Positions 1 through 5,211 of a stretch of 5,350 nt of DNA are shown in pieces; within the stretch, counting starts at the first letter, position 1; each line of letters starts with the position of its first letter. Origin of the DNA: Thermococcus sp. (lineage in GTDB: Archaea > Methanobacteriota_B > Thermococci > Thermococcales > Thermococcaceae). The notes under the pieces are model-generated. The model saw nothing but the letters and a program-made list of their open reading frames with translations. It had not been told where the DNA came from and did no database searches. The stretch is taken from contig WAMH01000061.1 in assembly GCA_015522395.1 (NCBI GenBank), positions 1-5,350 on the forward strand, given 5' to 3'. The translations under genes were made by a program, and so were the position numbers.

Positions 1-277
1 GCTCCGGGGAGTCATCTATCGGCTTCGTCAGCTTGGCCCTCTCCTCGAACCACGTCTCGAAGAACTTCGTCCTGAGGAAGAACGGCGCCTTCGTCTTCTT
101 CTTGTGGCCGCCGAAGGTCGGCCTCTCGAACTGAAGCTCTATCTTCGTCAGAAGCTTCGCCCAGAGCGCCTTTCCGGGGAGCCAGCGGTAGCGCTTTTGA
201 AGGGCGCGATTGAATGCCTCCTCAATGCACCAGTAGGTGTCAGCGAGCGTTCCGTCGAAGTCAAAGGCGATTATCAT
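1..277 (-). CDS. HAD-superfamily hydrolase, N-terminal part (runs off left edge)
   Basis: The first 92 codons of a gene entering from the right; the C-terminus lies beyond base 1. The protein begins MIIAFDFDGTLADTYWC, a clear HAD motif I (DxDGT): Asp6 would be the nucleophile and Asp8 the general acid/base. The next ~80 residues are basic and aromatic (GGHKKKTKAPFFLRTKFF), as expected for a cap region. Motifs II-IV are outside the window, so substrate and subclass (phosphatase, phosphoglycolate phosphatase-like or other) cannot be assigned. The ATG at 277-275 directly follows the TGA (280-278) of the DOMON lipoprotein gene, and its ribosome site GGAGGTGG (289-282) lies inside that gene's last codons, so the two are very probably co-transcribed and translationally coupled. 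The family call is firm; the physiological role is unknown. Confidence 0.88.
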   Translation of the reverse strand, partial: MIIAFDFDGTLADTYWCIEEAFNRALQKRYRWLPGKALWAKLLTKIELQFERPTFGGHKKKTKAPFFLRTKFFETWFEERAKLTKPIDDSPE

Positions 278-886
278 TCAACCACCTCCGAGGCTGATGT
301 ACGTCTGACCTGCCTTCACGTGGTCCGACAGAAAGTCGTCCGTTCTGCCATAGGCCCAGATAACGCGGAAGCTCCCGTTTGCGGGGATTTCAAAGTCGTA
401 GCGGTCTCCCGTGTTGAGTTTCCTTGAAAATTCGACCACCGTGAAATCCCCCTCTTCCCCGCCGCCGTAAGAGATGATGCTCTCCTCACCTCCGTATGTC
501 GTGTCCGGGCTGTGGGGGCCGGCGAAGCCGGTGGAGTAATCATCGCTGATCTTGACAGTCCCGTTTGGGAGGACGTAGGCTATAACGATGTCCATCTTTT
601 TCATTCCCGGTCCGCCGCCGAAGCCCACGGCGAGCCAGCCGCGCGTTTCAGCTTTCATGCCAACGAAGAGGGTGCCGTTTTCAACGCGGAAGAATGCCGA
701 AAACTCCCCATTGTCTGCCGTGAAGTTGACACTGTATTCACCGGGCGAGATAGCACCGTCGGGCTTCCAGGGGACAGTTGAGGTGCCCGGCCGGCTGGGT
801 GCTCCGCCCCCGCCCATGCATCCGGCCGAAGCCGCAAGCAGGGCAACCATGAGAACCAACGCGAGAGGTTTGATGCCTTTCATCAT
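278..886 (-). CDS. Secreted DOMON-domain lipoprotein, possible b-type heme or ligand-binding protein
   Basis: 202 residues. Residues 1-22 form a signal peptide (MMKGIKP, then a Leu/Ala/Val core) ending in a lipobox-like AASAGC, so Cys23 is the likely lipid-anchored residue. A Gly/Pro/Ser/Thr linker (24-40) leads into a beta-rich domain, about 41-200, with DOMON hallmarks: WKPDGAISPGEY, GWLAVGFGGGPGMKKMDIVIAY (83-104), an acidic turn with Tyr (SDDYSTG), then EFSRKLNTGD and a C-terminal DHVKAGQTYISLG. Met95, four residues before Asp99, and His189 sit where heme-binding DOMON domains (for example the cellobiose dehydrogenase cytochrome) place their Met and His ligands. Four N-X-S/T sequons (N54, N70, N108, N170) fit an external location. 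ATG 886 has no ribosome site but lies ~25 nt from a TATA-like element, suggesting a leaderless mRNA; Met2 is an alternative start. First gene of a pair with the HAD hydrolase. Sugar binding, as in related DOMON/CBM9-like folds, is the main alternative to heme. Confidence 0.8.
   Translation of the reverse strand: MMKGIKPLALVLMVALLAASAGCMGGGGAPSRPGTSTVPWKPDGAISPGEYSVNFTADNGEFSAFFRVENGTLFVGMKAETRGWLAVGFGGGPGMKKMDIVIAYVLPNGTVKISDDYSTGFAGPHSPDTTYGGEESIISYGGGEEGDFTVVEFSRKLNTGDRYDFEIPANGSFRVIWAYGRTDDFLSDHVKAGQTYISLGGG
282..289 (-). promoter_or_regulatory. Ribosome binding site of the HAD hydrolase gene
   Basis: GGAGGTGG on the minus strand, near-complete complement of the archaeal 16S rRNA 3' end, about 5 nt before ATG 277. 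It is embedded in the Gly-Gly codons that end the DOMON lipoprotein, so the site fixes the hydrolase start and couples the two genes. Confidence 0.8.
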
Positions 887-905
887 GCGATTAAGGTGGA
901 GGCTT

Positions 906-917
906 GACTTTTAAGCC
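906..917 (-). promoter_or_regulatory. Core promoter (TATA) of the DOMON lipoprotein gene
   Basis: Minus-strand GGCTTAAAAGTC. Its centre (about 911-912) is ~25 nt upstream of ATG 886, the usual archaeal TATA-to-start-of-transcription distance, so transcription would begin at or next to the start codon. The absence of any GGTGA-type site before ATG 886 agrees with a leaderless transcript. The BRE side (GC-rich, 918-925) is poor, so the promoter may be weak or activator-dependent. Confidence 0.5.
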
Positions 918-928
918 TGCCGCCGGCA
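918..928. promoter_or_regulatory. Short GC-rich palindrome between divergent promoters (operator candidate)
   Basis: TGCCG-C-CGGCA is a perfect 5-bp inverted repeat around a single base. It lies exactly between the minus-strand TATA element (906-917) and the plus-strand BRE/TATA element (about 928-940). A bound protein here could touch both core promoters. It is short and GC-rich enough to arise by chance, so an operator role is only a suggestion. Confidence 0.25.
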
Positions 929-940
929 CAAAGCATATAT
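928..940 (+). promoter_or_regulatory. Core promoter (BRE/TATA) of gcvPA-gcvPB
   Basis: ACAAAGC (BRE-like, 928-934) followed by ATATAT (935-940). Counting ~25 nt from the box centre puts the transcription start near 962, giving a leader of about 30 nt before ATG 992. No riboswitch fits in such a leader, so any glycine-responsive control would have to be by a DNA-binding protein. Confidence 0.6.
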
Positions 941-981
941 TCACCCCGACCAACTTTCAACGACCGTCTTAAAGTTAAGAA

Positions 982-987
982 GGTGAT
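982..987 (+). promoter_or_regulatory. Ribosome binding site that sets the gcvPA start
   Basis: GGTGAT, with 4 nt to ATG 992. An in-frame GTG at 983 lies inside this motif; using it would destroy the only good ribosome site, so ATG 992 is the better start. Confidence 0.8.
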
Positions 988-991
988 AGGC

Positions 992-2332
992 ATGGGAAGA
1001 CACTACCTCCCGAACCTCCCGCAGAAGGGGGAAATGCTGAGGGAAATCGGGTTTGAGAGCATTGATGAGCTGTTCTCGGACGTCCCGGAGGGGATGGTCA
1101 AGGAGTTCGACCTTCCGGAGGGAAAGAGCGAGTACGAGGTCTTCACCGAACTCAACGAAGTCCTGAGCGGGAATAAAACCGTCCTCGAGATGCCGAGCTT
1201 TCTTGGTGCTGGAACCTACTTCCACTACGTTCCCGCCCACGTCAAGTACCTCATCGAGAGGAGCGAGTTCCTGACTGCATACACCCCCTACCAGCCCGAG
1301 GTAAGCCAGGGTATGCTCCAAGCGCTCTTCGAGTACCAGAGCCTCATCGCGGAACTCGTTGGCCTGCCAATAGTGAACTCCTCGATGTACGACTGGGGAA
1401 CAGCGATGGCGGAGGCGGCCTTGATGGCGGCCAGACACACCAAGAGGAAGAAGTTCGTCGTTCCAAGGGCACTCAGCCCGGAAAAGAAGGAAGTTCTGAA
1501 AACCTACACCGCCGGCCCGGGACTCGAGACGGTTGATGTCCCCTGGGACGAAAGGGGCCAGCTCGACGTCGAGAAGCTCAAGGAGGCCGTTGAAGGCGCC
1601 GTCGGAGTCTACATAGAGATGCCCAACTTCTTTGGTCTCCTCGAGGAGAACATAGTGGAGATAGGCGAGATAGCCCACGAGGCCGGGGCGCTCTTCGTCG
1701 TTGGGGTTGACCCAACAATCCTGGGAATAGTTGAGGCCCCCGGCGAGCTTGGAGCGGACATTGTGGTCGGAGAAGCGGCTTACTTCGGAAACCCGATGAA
1801 CTTCGGCGGCCCGAGGGCTGGAATCTTCGCGGTCAGAAACGACAGGAAGCTGATAAGACAGATGCCCGGCAGGATAATCGGAATGACGAAAACGGAAGAC
1901 GGAAAGAGGGCCTTCGTGATGACCCTCCAGACGAGGGAGCAGCACATAAGGCGCGCCAAGGCCACCTCGAACATCTGCTCCAACGAGGCGCTCGTTGCCG
2001 TGGCGGCTGCCATACACCTCGCAAGCCTCGGGCCGAGGGGCCTCAGGGAGCTTGGAGAGGTCATCCTCAAGAACACCGCCTACCTCAAGAGGAGACTGAG
2101 CGAAGTTGCCGATGTTCCCTTTGATGGGGTCAACTTCAAGGACGTTCCGGTCAAGTTCCGCGTTCCCTACGACGTGATACACGAGGGGCTTCTGGAGAAT
2201 GGTATACACGGTGGCTACTACCTCGGAAAGCACTTCCCGGAGTTAGGCGAGGCTGCCCTCTTCGCGGCAACTGAAACTACGAGGAAGGAGTGGATTGATG
2301 AACTAATCGAGGCCCTCAAGGAGGTGGCCTGA
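992..2332 (+). CDS. gcvPA: Glycine dehydrogenase (decarboxylating) subunit 1, alpha half of split P-protein
   Basis: 446 residues from ATG 992 (MGRHYLPNLP), close to the usual ~450 for archaeal and Gram-positive subunit 1. With GcvPB it decarboxylates glycine and passes the aminomethyl group to lipoyl-GcvH in the cytoplasm (EC 1.4.4.2). Visible family signatures are FLGAGTYFHYVPAHV (near 70-85), the TAYTPYQPEVSQGMLQALFEYQ block (about 95-116), SMYDWGTAMAEAAL (about 131-144), and TSNICSNEAL. The fold is that of type I PLP enzymes, but where subunit 2 has its PLP lysine this chain reads GEAAYFGNPMNFGGP (about 260-274) with no lysine, as expected for the non-catalytic alpha subunit. An in-frame GTG at 983 would add three residues but overlaps the ribosome site. 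The gcvPB start codon follows the TGA directly. The promoter is at 928-940. GcvT and GcvH are not in this window. Confidence 0.96.
   Translation: MGRHYLPNLPQKGEMLREIGFESIDELFSDVPEGMVKEFDLPEGKSEYEVFTELNEVLSGNKTVLEMPSFLGAGTYFHYVPAHVKYLIERSEFLTAYTPYQPEVSQGMLQALFEYQSLIAELVGLPIVNSSMYDWGTAMAEAALMAARHTKRKKFVVPRALSPEKKEVLKTYTAGPGLETVDVPWDERGQLDVEKLKEAVEGAVGVYIEMPNFFGLLEENIVEIGEIAHEAGALFVVGVDPTILGIVEAPGELGADIVVGEAAYFGNPMNFGGPRAGIFAVRNDRKLIRQMPGRIIGMTKTEDGKRAFVMTLQTREQHIRRAKATSNICSNEALVAVAAAIHLASLGPRGLRELGEVILKNTAYLKRRLSEVADVPFDGVNFKDVPVKFRVPYDVIHEGLLENGIHGGYYLGKHFPELGEAALFAATETTRKEWIDELIEALKEVA
2320..2327 (+). promoter_or_regulatory. Ribosome binding site of gcvPB inside the end of gcvPA
   Basis: GGAGGTGG, encoding the penultimate part of GcvPA (Lys-Glu-Val-Ala), about 5-6 nt before ATG 2333. 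It supports coupled, near-stoichiometric synthesis of the two subunits. Confidence 0.8.
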
Positions 2333-3841
2333 ATGTTCCGCCAGGCTAAATGGGATGAACCTACCGTTTTTGAGCTTTCCAGGCCCGGAAGGGTCGGCTA
2401 CACCATGCCTAAGCCGATTGAAGATGTTGAGGTAAAAATCCCCGAGAAGCTGAGGAGGAAAAGCGAACTCAACCTTCCTGAACTGAGCGAGCCTGAGGTG
2501 GTCAAGCACTACACGAGACTGAGCGAGATGAACTACGGTGTTGACTCCGGCATCTATCCCCTCGGCTCGTGCACCATGAAGTACAACCCCAAGATAAACG
2601 AGGAAATCGCTGGTCATCCCGGTGTTGCGTACGTCCACCCCTACCAGGATGAGAGGACCGTCCAGGGAGCGCTCAGGATAATGTGGGAGCTGGAGGGGTG
2701 GCTGAAGGAGATAACCGGAATGGACCGCTTCACCCTCCAGCCGGCGGCCGGAGCGAACGGAGAATTCACCGGTGTTTCGATAATCCGCGCCTACCACCTC
2801 GACCGCGGGGAAACGCAGAGGACGGAAATGCTCATTCCGGATTCAGCGCACGGGACTAACCCGGCTTCCTCGGCGATGGCGGGCTTTAAAGTTATCGAGA
2901 TACCCTCCAAAGATAACGGAACCGTTGACCTTGAGGCATTAGAGAACGCAGTGAGCGAGAGGACGGCCGGACTGATGCTGACCAACCCCAACACGCTCGG
3001 AATCTTCGAGGACGAGATACTGGAGATAGCTAAGATCGTCCACAGGGCCGGCGGTCTGCTCTACTACGACGGCGCGAACCTCAACGCCGTCCTCGGAAAG
3101 GTCAGGCCCGGCGATATGGGCTTCGACGTGGTGCACCTCAACCTCCACAAGACCTTCTCGACGCCTCACGGTGGCGGCGGCCCAGGAAGCGGACCGGTAG
3201 GAGTAAAAGACTTCCTGAAGGATTATCTGCCTGTTCCGCTCGTGGGCTACGACGAGGAGAACGACCGCTACTACCTGGACTACAACGTGCCCAAGAGCAT
3301 CGGCAAGGTAAAGGAGCTTTACGGCAACTTCGCGGTTATGGTTAGGGCTTTAACGTATCTCAAGATAATGGGAAGGGAAGGATTGAGAGAGACCAGTGAG
3401 ATAGCGGTTTTGAACGCCAACTACATAACGAGAAAGCTGAAGGGAACCAAGGGCTACGAACTACCCGGAAAGGAACTCAGGAAGCACGAGACCGTCTTCT
3501 CGGCCGAACCAATGAAGAAGGAGACGGGTGTTAAAGCCCTCGACGTTGCCAAGAGGCTCCTCGACTTCGGAATGCACGCGCCAACGATTTACTTCCCGCT
3601 CATAGTGCATGAGGCTTTGATGATAGAGCCGACCGAGACTGTGAGCAAGGAAGAGCTTGACGCCTACGTCGATGCCCTCAAGAGGATAAGCGAGGAGGCT
3701 TACACAAACCCCGAGGTGGTGAAGAGCGCCCCCCACAACACCGCGGTGAAGAGGGTTGACGACGTTTTAGCTGCCAAGAGGCCAATAATCAGCTGGCGCA
3801 TGTACCGCGAGCTTAAGGAGAAGGGCGAGATAGATATTTGA
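2333..3841 (+). CDS. gcvPB: Glycine dehydrogenase (decarboxylating) subunit 2, PLP-binding beta half of split P-protein
   Basis: 502 residues, full length for the family. This is the catalytic half of the glycine cleavage P-protein. The N-terminus carries the family block SEMNYGVDSGIYPLGSCTMKYNPK (about 64-87), followed by LQPAAGANGEFTG (about 135-147) and SAHGTNPASS (171-180). DGANLNA (246-252) and LNLHKTFSTPHGGGGPGSGP (269-288) follow; Lys273 is the expected Schiff-base lysine for PLP, and the glycine-rich stretch after it is a P-protein hallmark. The C-terminal domain includes PTIYFPLIVHEALMIEPTET. It is the partner of GcvPA, whose stop codon abuts this ATG; the ribosome site GGAGGTGG is inside gcvPA. 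A T-rich terminator follows directly. No frameshift, truncation or missing active-site residue is seen. In bacteria such as E. coli both halves are fused in one ~950-residue chain. Confidence 0.97.
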   Translation: MFRQAKWDEPTVFELSRPGRVGYTMPKPIEDVEVKIPEKLRRKSELNLPELSEPEVVKHYTRLSEMNYGVDSGIYPLGSCTMKYNPKINEEIAGHPGVAYVHPYQDERTVQGALRIMWELEGWLKEITGMDRFTLQPAAGANGEFTGVSIIRAYHLDRGETQRTEMLIPDSAHGTNPASSAMAGFKVIEIPSKDNGTVDLEALENAVSERTAGLMLTNPNTLGIFEDEILEIAKIVHRAGGLLYYDGANLNAVLGKVRPGDMGFDVVHLNLHKTFSTPHGGGGPGSGPVGVKDFLKDYLPVPLVGYDEENDRYYLDYNVPKSIGKVKELYGNFAVMVRALTYLKIMGREGLRETSEIAVLNANYITRKLKGTKGYELPGKELRKHETVFSAEPMKKETGVKALDVAKRLLDFGMHAPTIYFPLIVHEALMIEPTETVSKEELDAYVDALKRISEEAYTNPEVVKSAPHNTAVKRVDDVLAAKRPIISWRMYRELKEKGEIDI

Positions 3842-3870
3842 TTTTTCTCCCTTCGTTCTTCTTGAATTTT
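3842..3870 (+). terminator. T-rich archaeal terminator of gcvPA-gcvPB
   Basis: Directly after the TGA come TTTTT (3842-3846), a pyrimidine-rich run and AATTTT (3865-3870), with no strong hairpin. Oligo-T runs without a stem are the usual archaeal termination signal. It faces the minus-strand tRNA unit, so it also limits read-through into antisense tRNA. Confidence 0.55.
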
Positions 3871-3920
3871 ACCTGCCGTCTTCCTAGACCCGTGGAAGTA
3901 TTCCCCGTGCTTGAGCTCCA

Positions 3921-3927
3921 TAAAAAG
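3921..3927 (-). terminator. Candidate T-run terminator of the tRNA-Leu transcript
   Basis: Minus-strand TTTTT (3926-3922) about 70 nt past the tRNA 3' end. A shorter CTTTTG at 3956-3951 is an earlier candidate. Either would stop transcription before it runs antisense into gcvPB. Confidence 0.35.
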
Positions 3928-3963
3928 AGACCAGTTCCGCGTGGATATCTCAAAAGAACCTCA

Positions 3964-3997
3964 ATCCCATCCAGCGCTTGCCTGTAAGGGTTGGGAT
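3964..3997 (-). repeat. Imperfect inverted repeat at the 3' end of tRNA-Leu
   Basis: Arms ATCCCATCC (3964-3972) and GGTTGGGAT (3989-3997) can pair 8 of 9 positions around a 16-nt loop. In the precursor RNA it would start inside the CCA end and include the 3' trailer. It could aid trailer processing or termination, or it could compete with tRNA folding; function not shown. Confidence 0.35.
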
Positions 3998-4084
3998 GGT
4001 GCGGGGGAGGGGATTTGAACCCCTGAACCCCTGCGGGAGTGGATCTTGAGTCCACCGCCTTTGACCAGGCTCGGCAACCCCCGC
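3997..4084 (-). tRNA. tRNA-Leu, anticodon CAA, with encoded CCA
   Basis: Read on the minus strand, the acceptor arm GCGGGGG (4084-4078) pairs with CCCCCGC (4007-4001). The D arm is GCC...GGC with a CCTGGTC loop. The anticodon stem GTGGA/TCCAC holds loop CTCAAGA, giving anticodon CAA (4048-4046), which reads UUG. The long variable region of 14 nt (CCC-GCA-GGG stem) marks a class II tRNA, as required for leucine. The T arm is AGGGG-TTCAAAT-CCCCT. The discriminator is A (4000), the standard archaeal leucine identity base, and CCA is encoded at 3999-3997. The body is 85 nt and has no intron. It reads toward gcvPB and starts 61 nt beyond the rpiA stop, with its own promoter. Confidence 0.97.
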
Positions 4085-4118
4085 GCTGGCGGGTTCGAGA
4101 ATGGTAAAGCCCGGGAGG

Positions 4119-4133
4119 CTTATAAATTTAACT
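4119..4133 (-). promoter_or_regulatory. BRE/TATA promoter of tRNA-Leu
   Basis: Minus-strand GAGTTAAATTTATAAG: a BRE-like GTTAAA followed by TTTATA (4126-4121). The centre is about 40 nt upstream of the mature 5' end, so transcription would start near 4099 with a ~15-nt leader removed by RNase P. It sits just past the rpiA stop (4146), with no T run between, so rpiA read-through into the tRNA is also possible. Confidence 0.7.
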
Positions 4134-4145
4134 CCGGGGCAAAGA

Positions 4146-4829
4146 TCAGCGCTCGAGCCTCTTCACGCCATCCTTGGTGCCGACCAAAACCACGTCCGCT
4201 ATGTCCGCGAAGATGCCATTTTCAACGACGCCTGGGATGTTGTTCAGCTCTATCTCGAGGTCAAGGGGGTCATCAATGCGGTGGAAGCGAACATCAAGTA
4301 TGAAGTTGCCGTTGTCCGTAACTACCGGTCCGTCCTTCTTGGCCGCCATTCTGAGCTCCGCCTCGGCGTTGAAGACCTCAACCTCCTCAGCGATGGCTCT
4401 CCAGGCTGCAGGGATAACCTCTATCGGCACCGGCATCCTCTGGCCGAGCCTCTCGACGAGCTTGCTTTCATCAACGAGCACGAGGAACGTCCCCGCGCGG
4501 TACTCGATTATCTTCTCCATCGTCAGGGCGGCACCGCGGCCCTTGATGAGGTTAAGACTGGGATCAACTTCATCTGCCCCGTCAACGGCTATGTCTATCG
4601 CATCGACCTCGTCAAGGGAAACCACGGGGATGCCGTTCTCTATAGCCAGGAGCCTAGACTGATGGGAGGTAGGAACGCCGTAGACGTCCTCAAGCTCCTC
4701 CTCCATTATGAGCTTTCCGAGGTACTCGATGAAGTAAGCGGTGGTTGAGCCGGTGCCGAGACTGATCACCGTATCATCCTCGATGAACTTCAGGGCTTCC
4801 CTTGCAACGGCCCTCTTGAGTTCCTCCAT
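4146..4829 (-). CDS. rpiA: Ribose-5-phosphate isomerase A
   Basis: 227 residues, normal RpiA length (EC 5.3.1.6). It interconverts ribulose-5-P and ribose-5-P in the cytoplasm; in Thermococcales, which lack a classical oxidative pentose phosphate route, it links the ribulose monophosphate branch to nucleotide synthesis. Motifs seen: the phosphate-binding loop SLGTGSTTAYFIEYLG (23-38), PTSHQS (53-58), DGADEVDP (83-90) and KGRGAALTMEK (96-106). Asp83, Asp86, Lys96 and Glu105 match E. coli Asp81, Asp84, Lys94 and Glu103, all offset by two. Arg98 and Ala100 replace glycines of the bacterial KGGGGAL loop. VTDNGNFILDV is near 170-180. Start ATG 4829 has ribosome site GGGGTGAT (4840-4833), which overlaps the TGA of the upstream membrane-protein gene, so the two form an operon. 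No promoter fits the 4-nt gap between them. Confidence 0.97.
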   Translation of the reverse strand: MEELKRAVAREALKFIEDDTVISLGTGSTTAYFIEYLGKLIMEEELEDVYGVPTSHQSRLLAIENGIPVVSLDEVDAIDIAVDGADEVDPSLNLIKGRGAALTMEKIIEYRAGTFLVLVDESKLVERLGQRMPVPIEVIPAAWRAIAEEVEVFNAEAELRMAAKKDGPVVTDNGNFILDVRFHRIDDPLDLEIELNNIPGVVENGIFADIADVVLVGTKDGVKRLER

Positions 4830-4832
4830 AAC

Positions 4833-4840
4833 ATCACCCC
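4833..4840 (-). promoter_or_regulatory. Ribosome binding site of rpiA overlapping the upstream stop codon
   Basis: Minus-strand GGGGTGAT, 3-4 nt before ATG 4829. Its TGA is the stop codon of the membrane-protein gene (4836-4834), so termination and rpiA initiation happen at the same place. Confidence 0.75.
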
Positions 4841-5211
4841 ACGGGAGTAGAGTTGCACGGAACGCTTGCGCTCCCGTTCACAACCATCTGGTAGAGCAGA
4901 CTCTGGTTCGAGTAGCACTGAGGCGTAAAGTGTATAACCAGCGAATAGGTCAGCATGACGAAGTAGAGCCAGAACAGGCTCCAGCCCCAGAAGGCTTTCC
5001 GGAATATAGCCCTCTCGTCGGGAACGTCCGGCGGAAGTTCCTTTATCACCGCCATTACAAACTTGTCCGTAACCACGTACATTGCCACACCGAGGAGCCA
5101 GCCGTACTCGAACTTCGCCGCGGCCAGACCGCTGATTATGCCGGTTATTGTACCCCAGAGATAAACCGTGAGGGAGAACTTGTGCTCGATGGCCAGCTTC
5201 ACCTTCTTCAC
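4834..5211 (-). CDS. Small three-helix membrane protein, possibly EMC6-like
   Basis: 125 residues from GTG 5211, or 122 from the in-frame GTG 5202, which has a well-spaced GGGTGA (5213-5208) before it. Three hydrophobic segments: about 12-31, 37-56 and 73-95. The N-terminus (MKKVKLAIEHK) and the 57-72 loop (KELPPDVPDERAIFRK) are charged, favouring N-inside, C-outside. The size, three helices, charged loop and Trp/Tyr-rich third helix (WGWSLFWLYF) recall archaeal EMC6-like proteins, relatives of the eukaryotic ER membrane complex subunit; this is by resemblance only and I cannot confirm homology. The external tail (96-125) has Cys99 and Cys119, able to form a disulfide, and sequons at N102, N112 and N120. 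It is the first gene of an operon with rpiA, 4 nt apart, with its own BRE/TATA promoter. No functional link to RpiA is evident. Confidence 0.8.
   Translation of the reverse strand: MKKVKLAIEHKFSLTVYLWGTITGIISGLAAAKFEYGWLLGVAMYVVTDKFVMAVIKELPPDVPDERAIFRKAFWGWSLFWLYFVMLTYSLVIHFTPQCYSNQSLLYQMVVNGSASVPCNSTPVG

Noticed and set aside
104..427. Plus-strand frame across the HAD/DOMON junction
   Set aside because: It overlaps two better-supported minus-strand genes and lacks a promoter and ribosome site.
941..991. Glycine riboswitch in the gcvPA leader
   Set aside because: The predicted leader is only ~30 nt, too short for a glycine aptamer, and no aptamer-like paired core is visible.
941..2233. 430-codon open frame on the minus strand opposite gcvPA
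   Set aside because: It is an antisense shadow of a GC-rich, strongly biased gene; the translation has no recognisable domain, while the plus strand is a clear full-length GcvPA with its own promoter and ribosome site.
3700..3921. Minus-strand frame MELKHGEYFHGSRK... running into gcvPB
   Set aside because: No ribosome site; the ATG sits directly in the T run likely to terminate the tRNA transcript; most of its length is antisense to the gcvPB 3' end.
3842..3996. C/D or H/ACA guide RNA in the spacer
   Set aside because: I found no TGATGA/CTGA box set on either strand and no hairpin with a 3' ACA tail.
4101..4748. 215-codon plus-strand frame opposite rpiA
   Set aside because: Antisense to an intact RpiA with all active-site residues. 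Its start lies within the tRNA promoter region, and it has no family resemblance.
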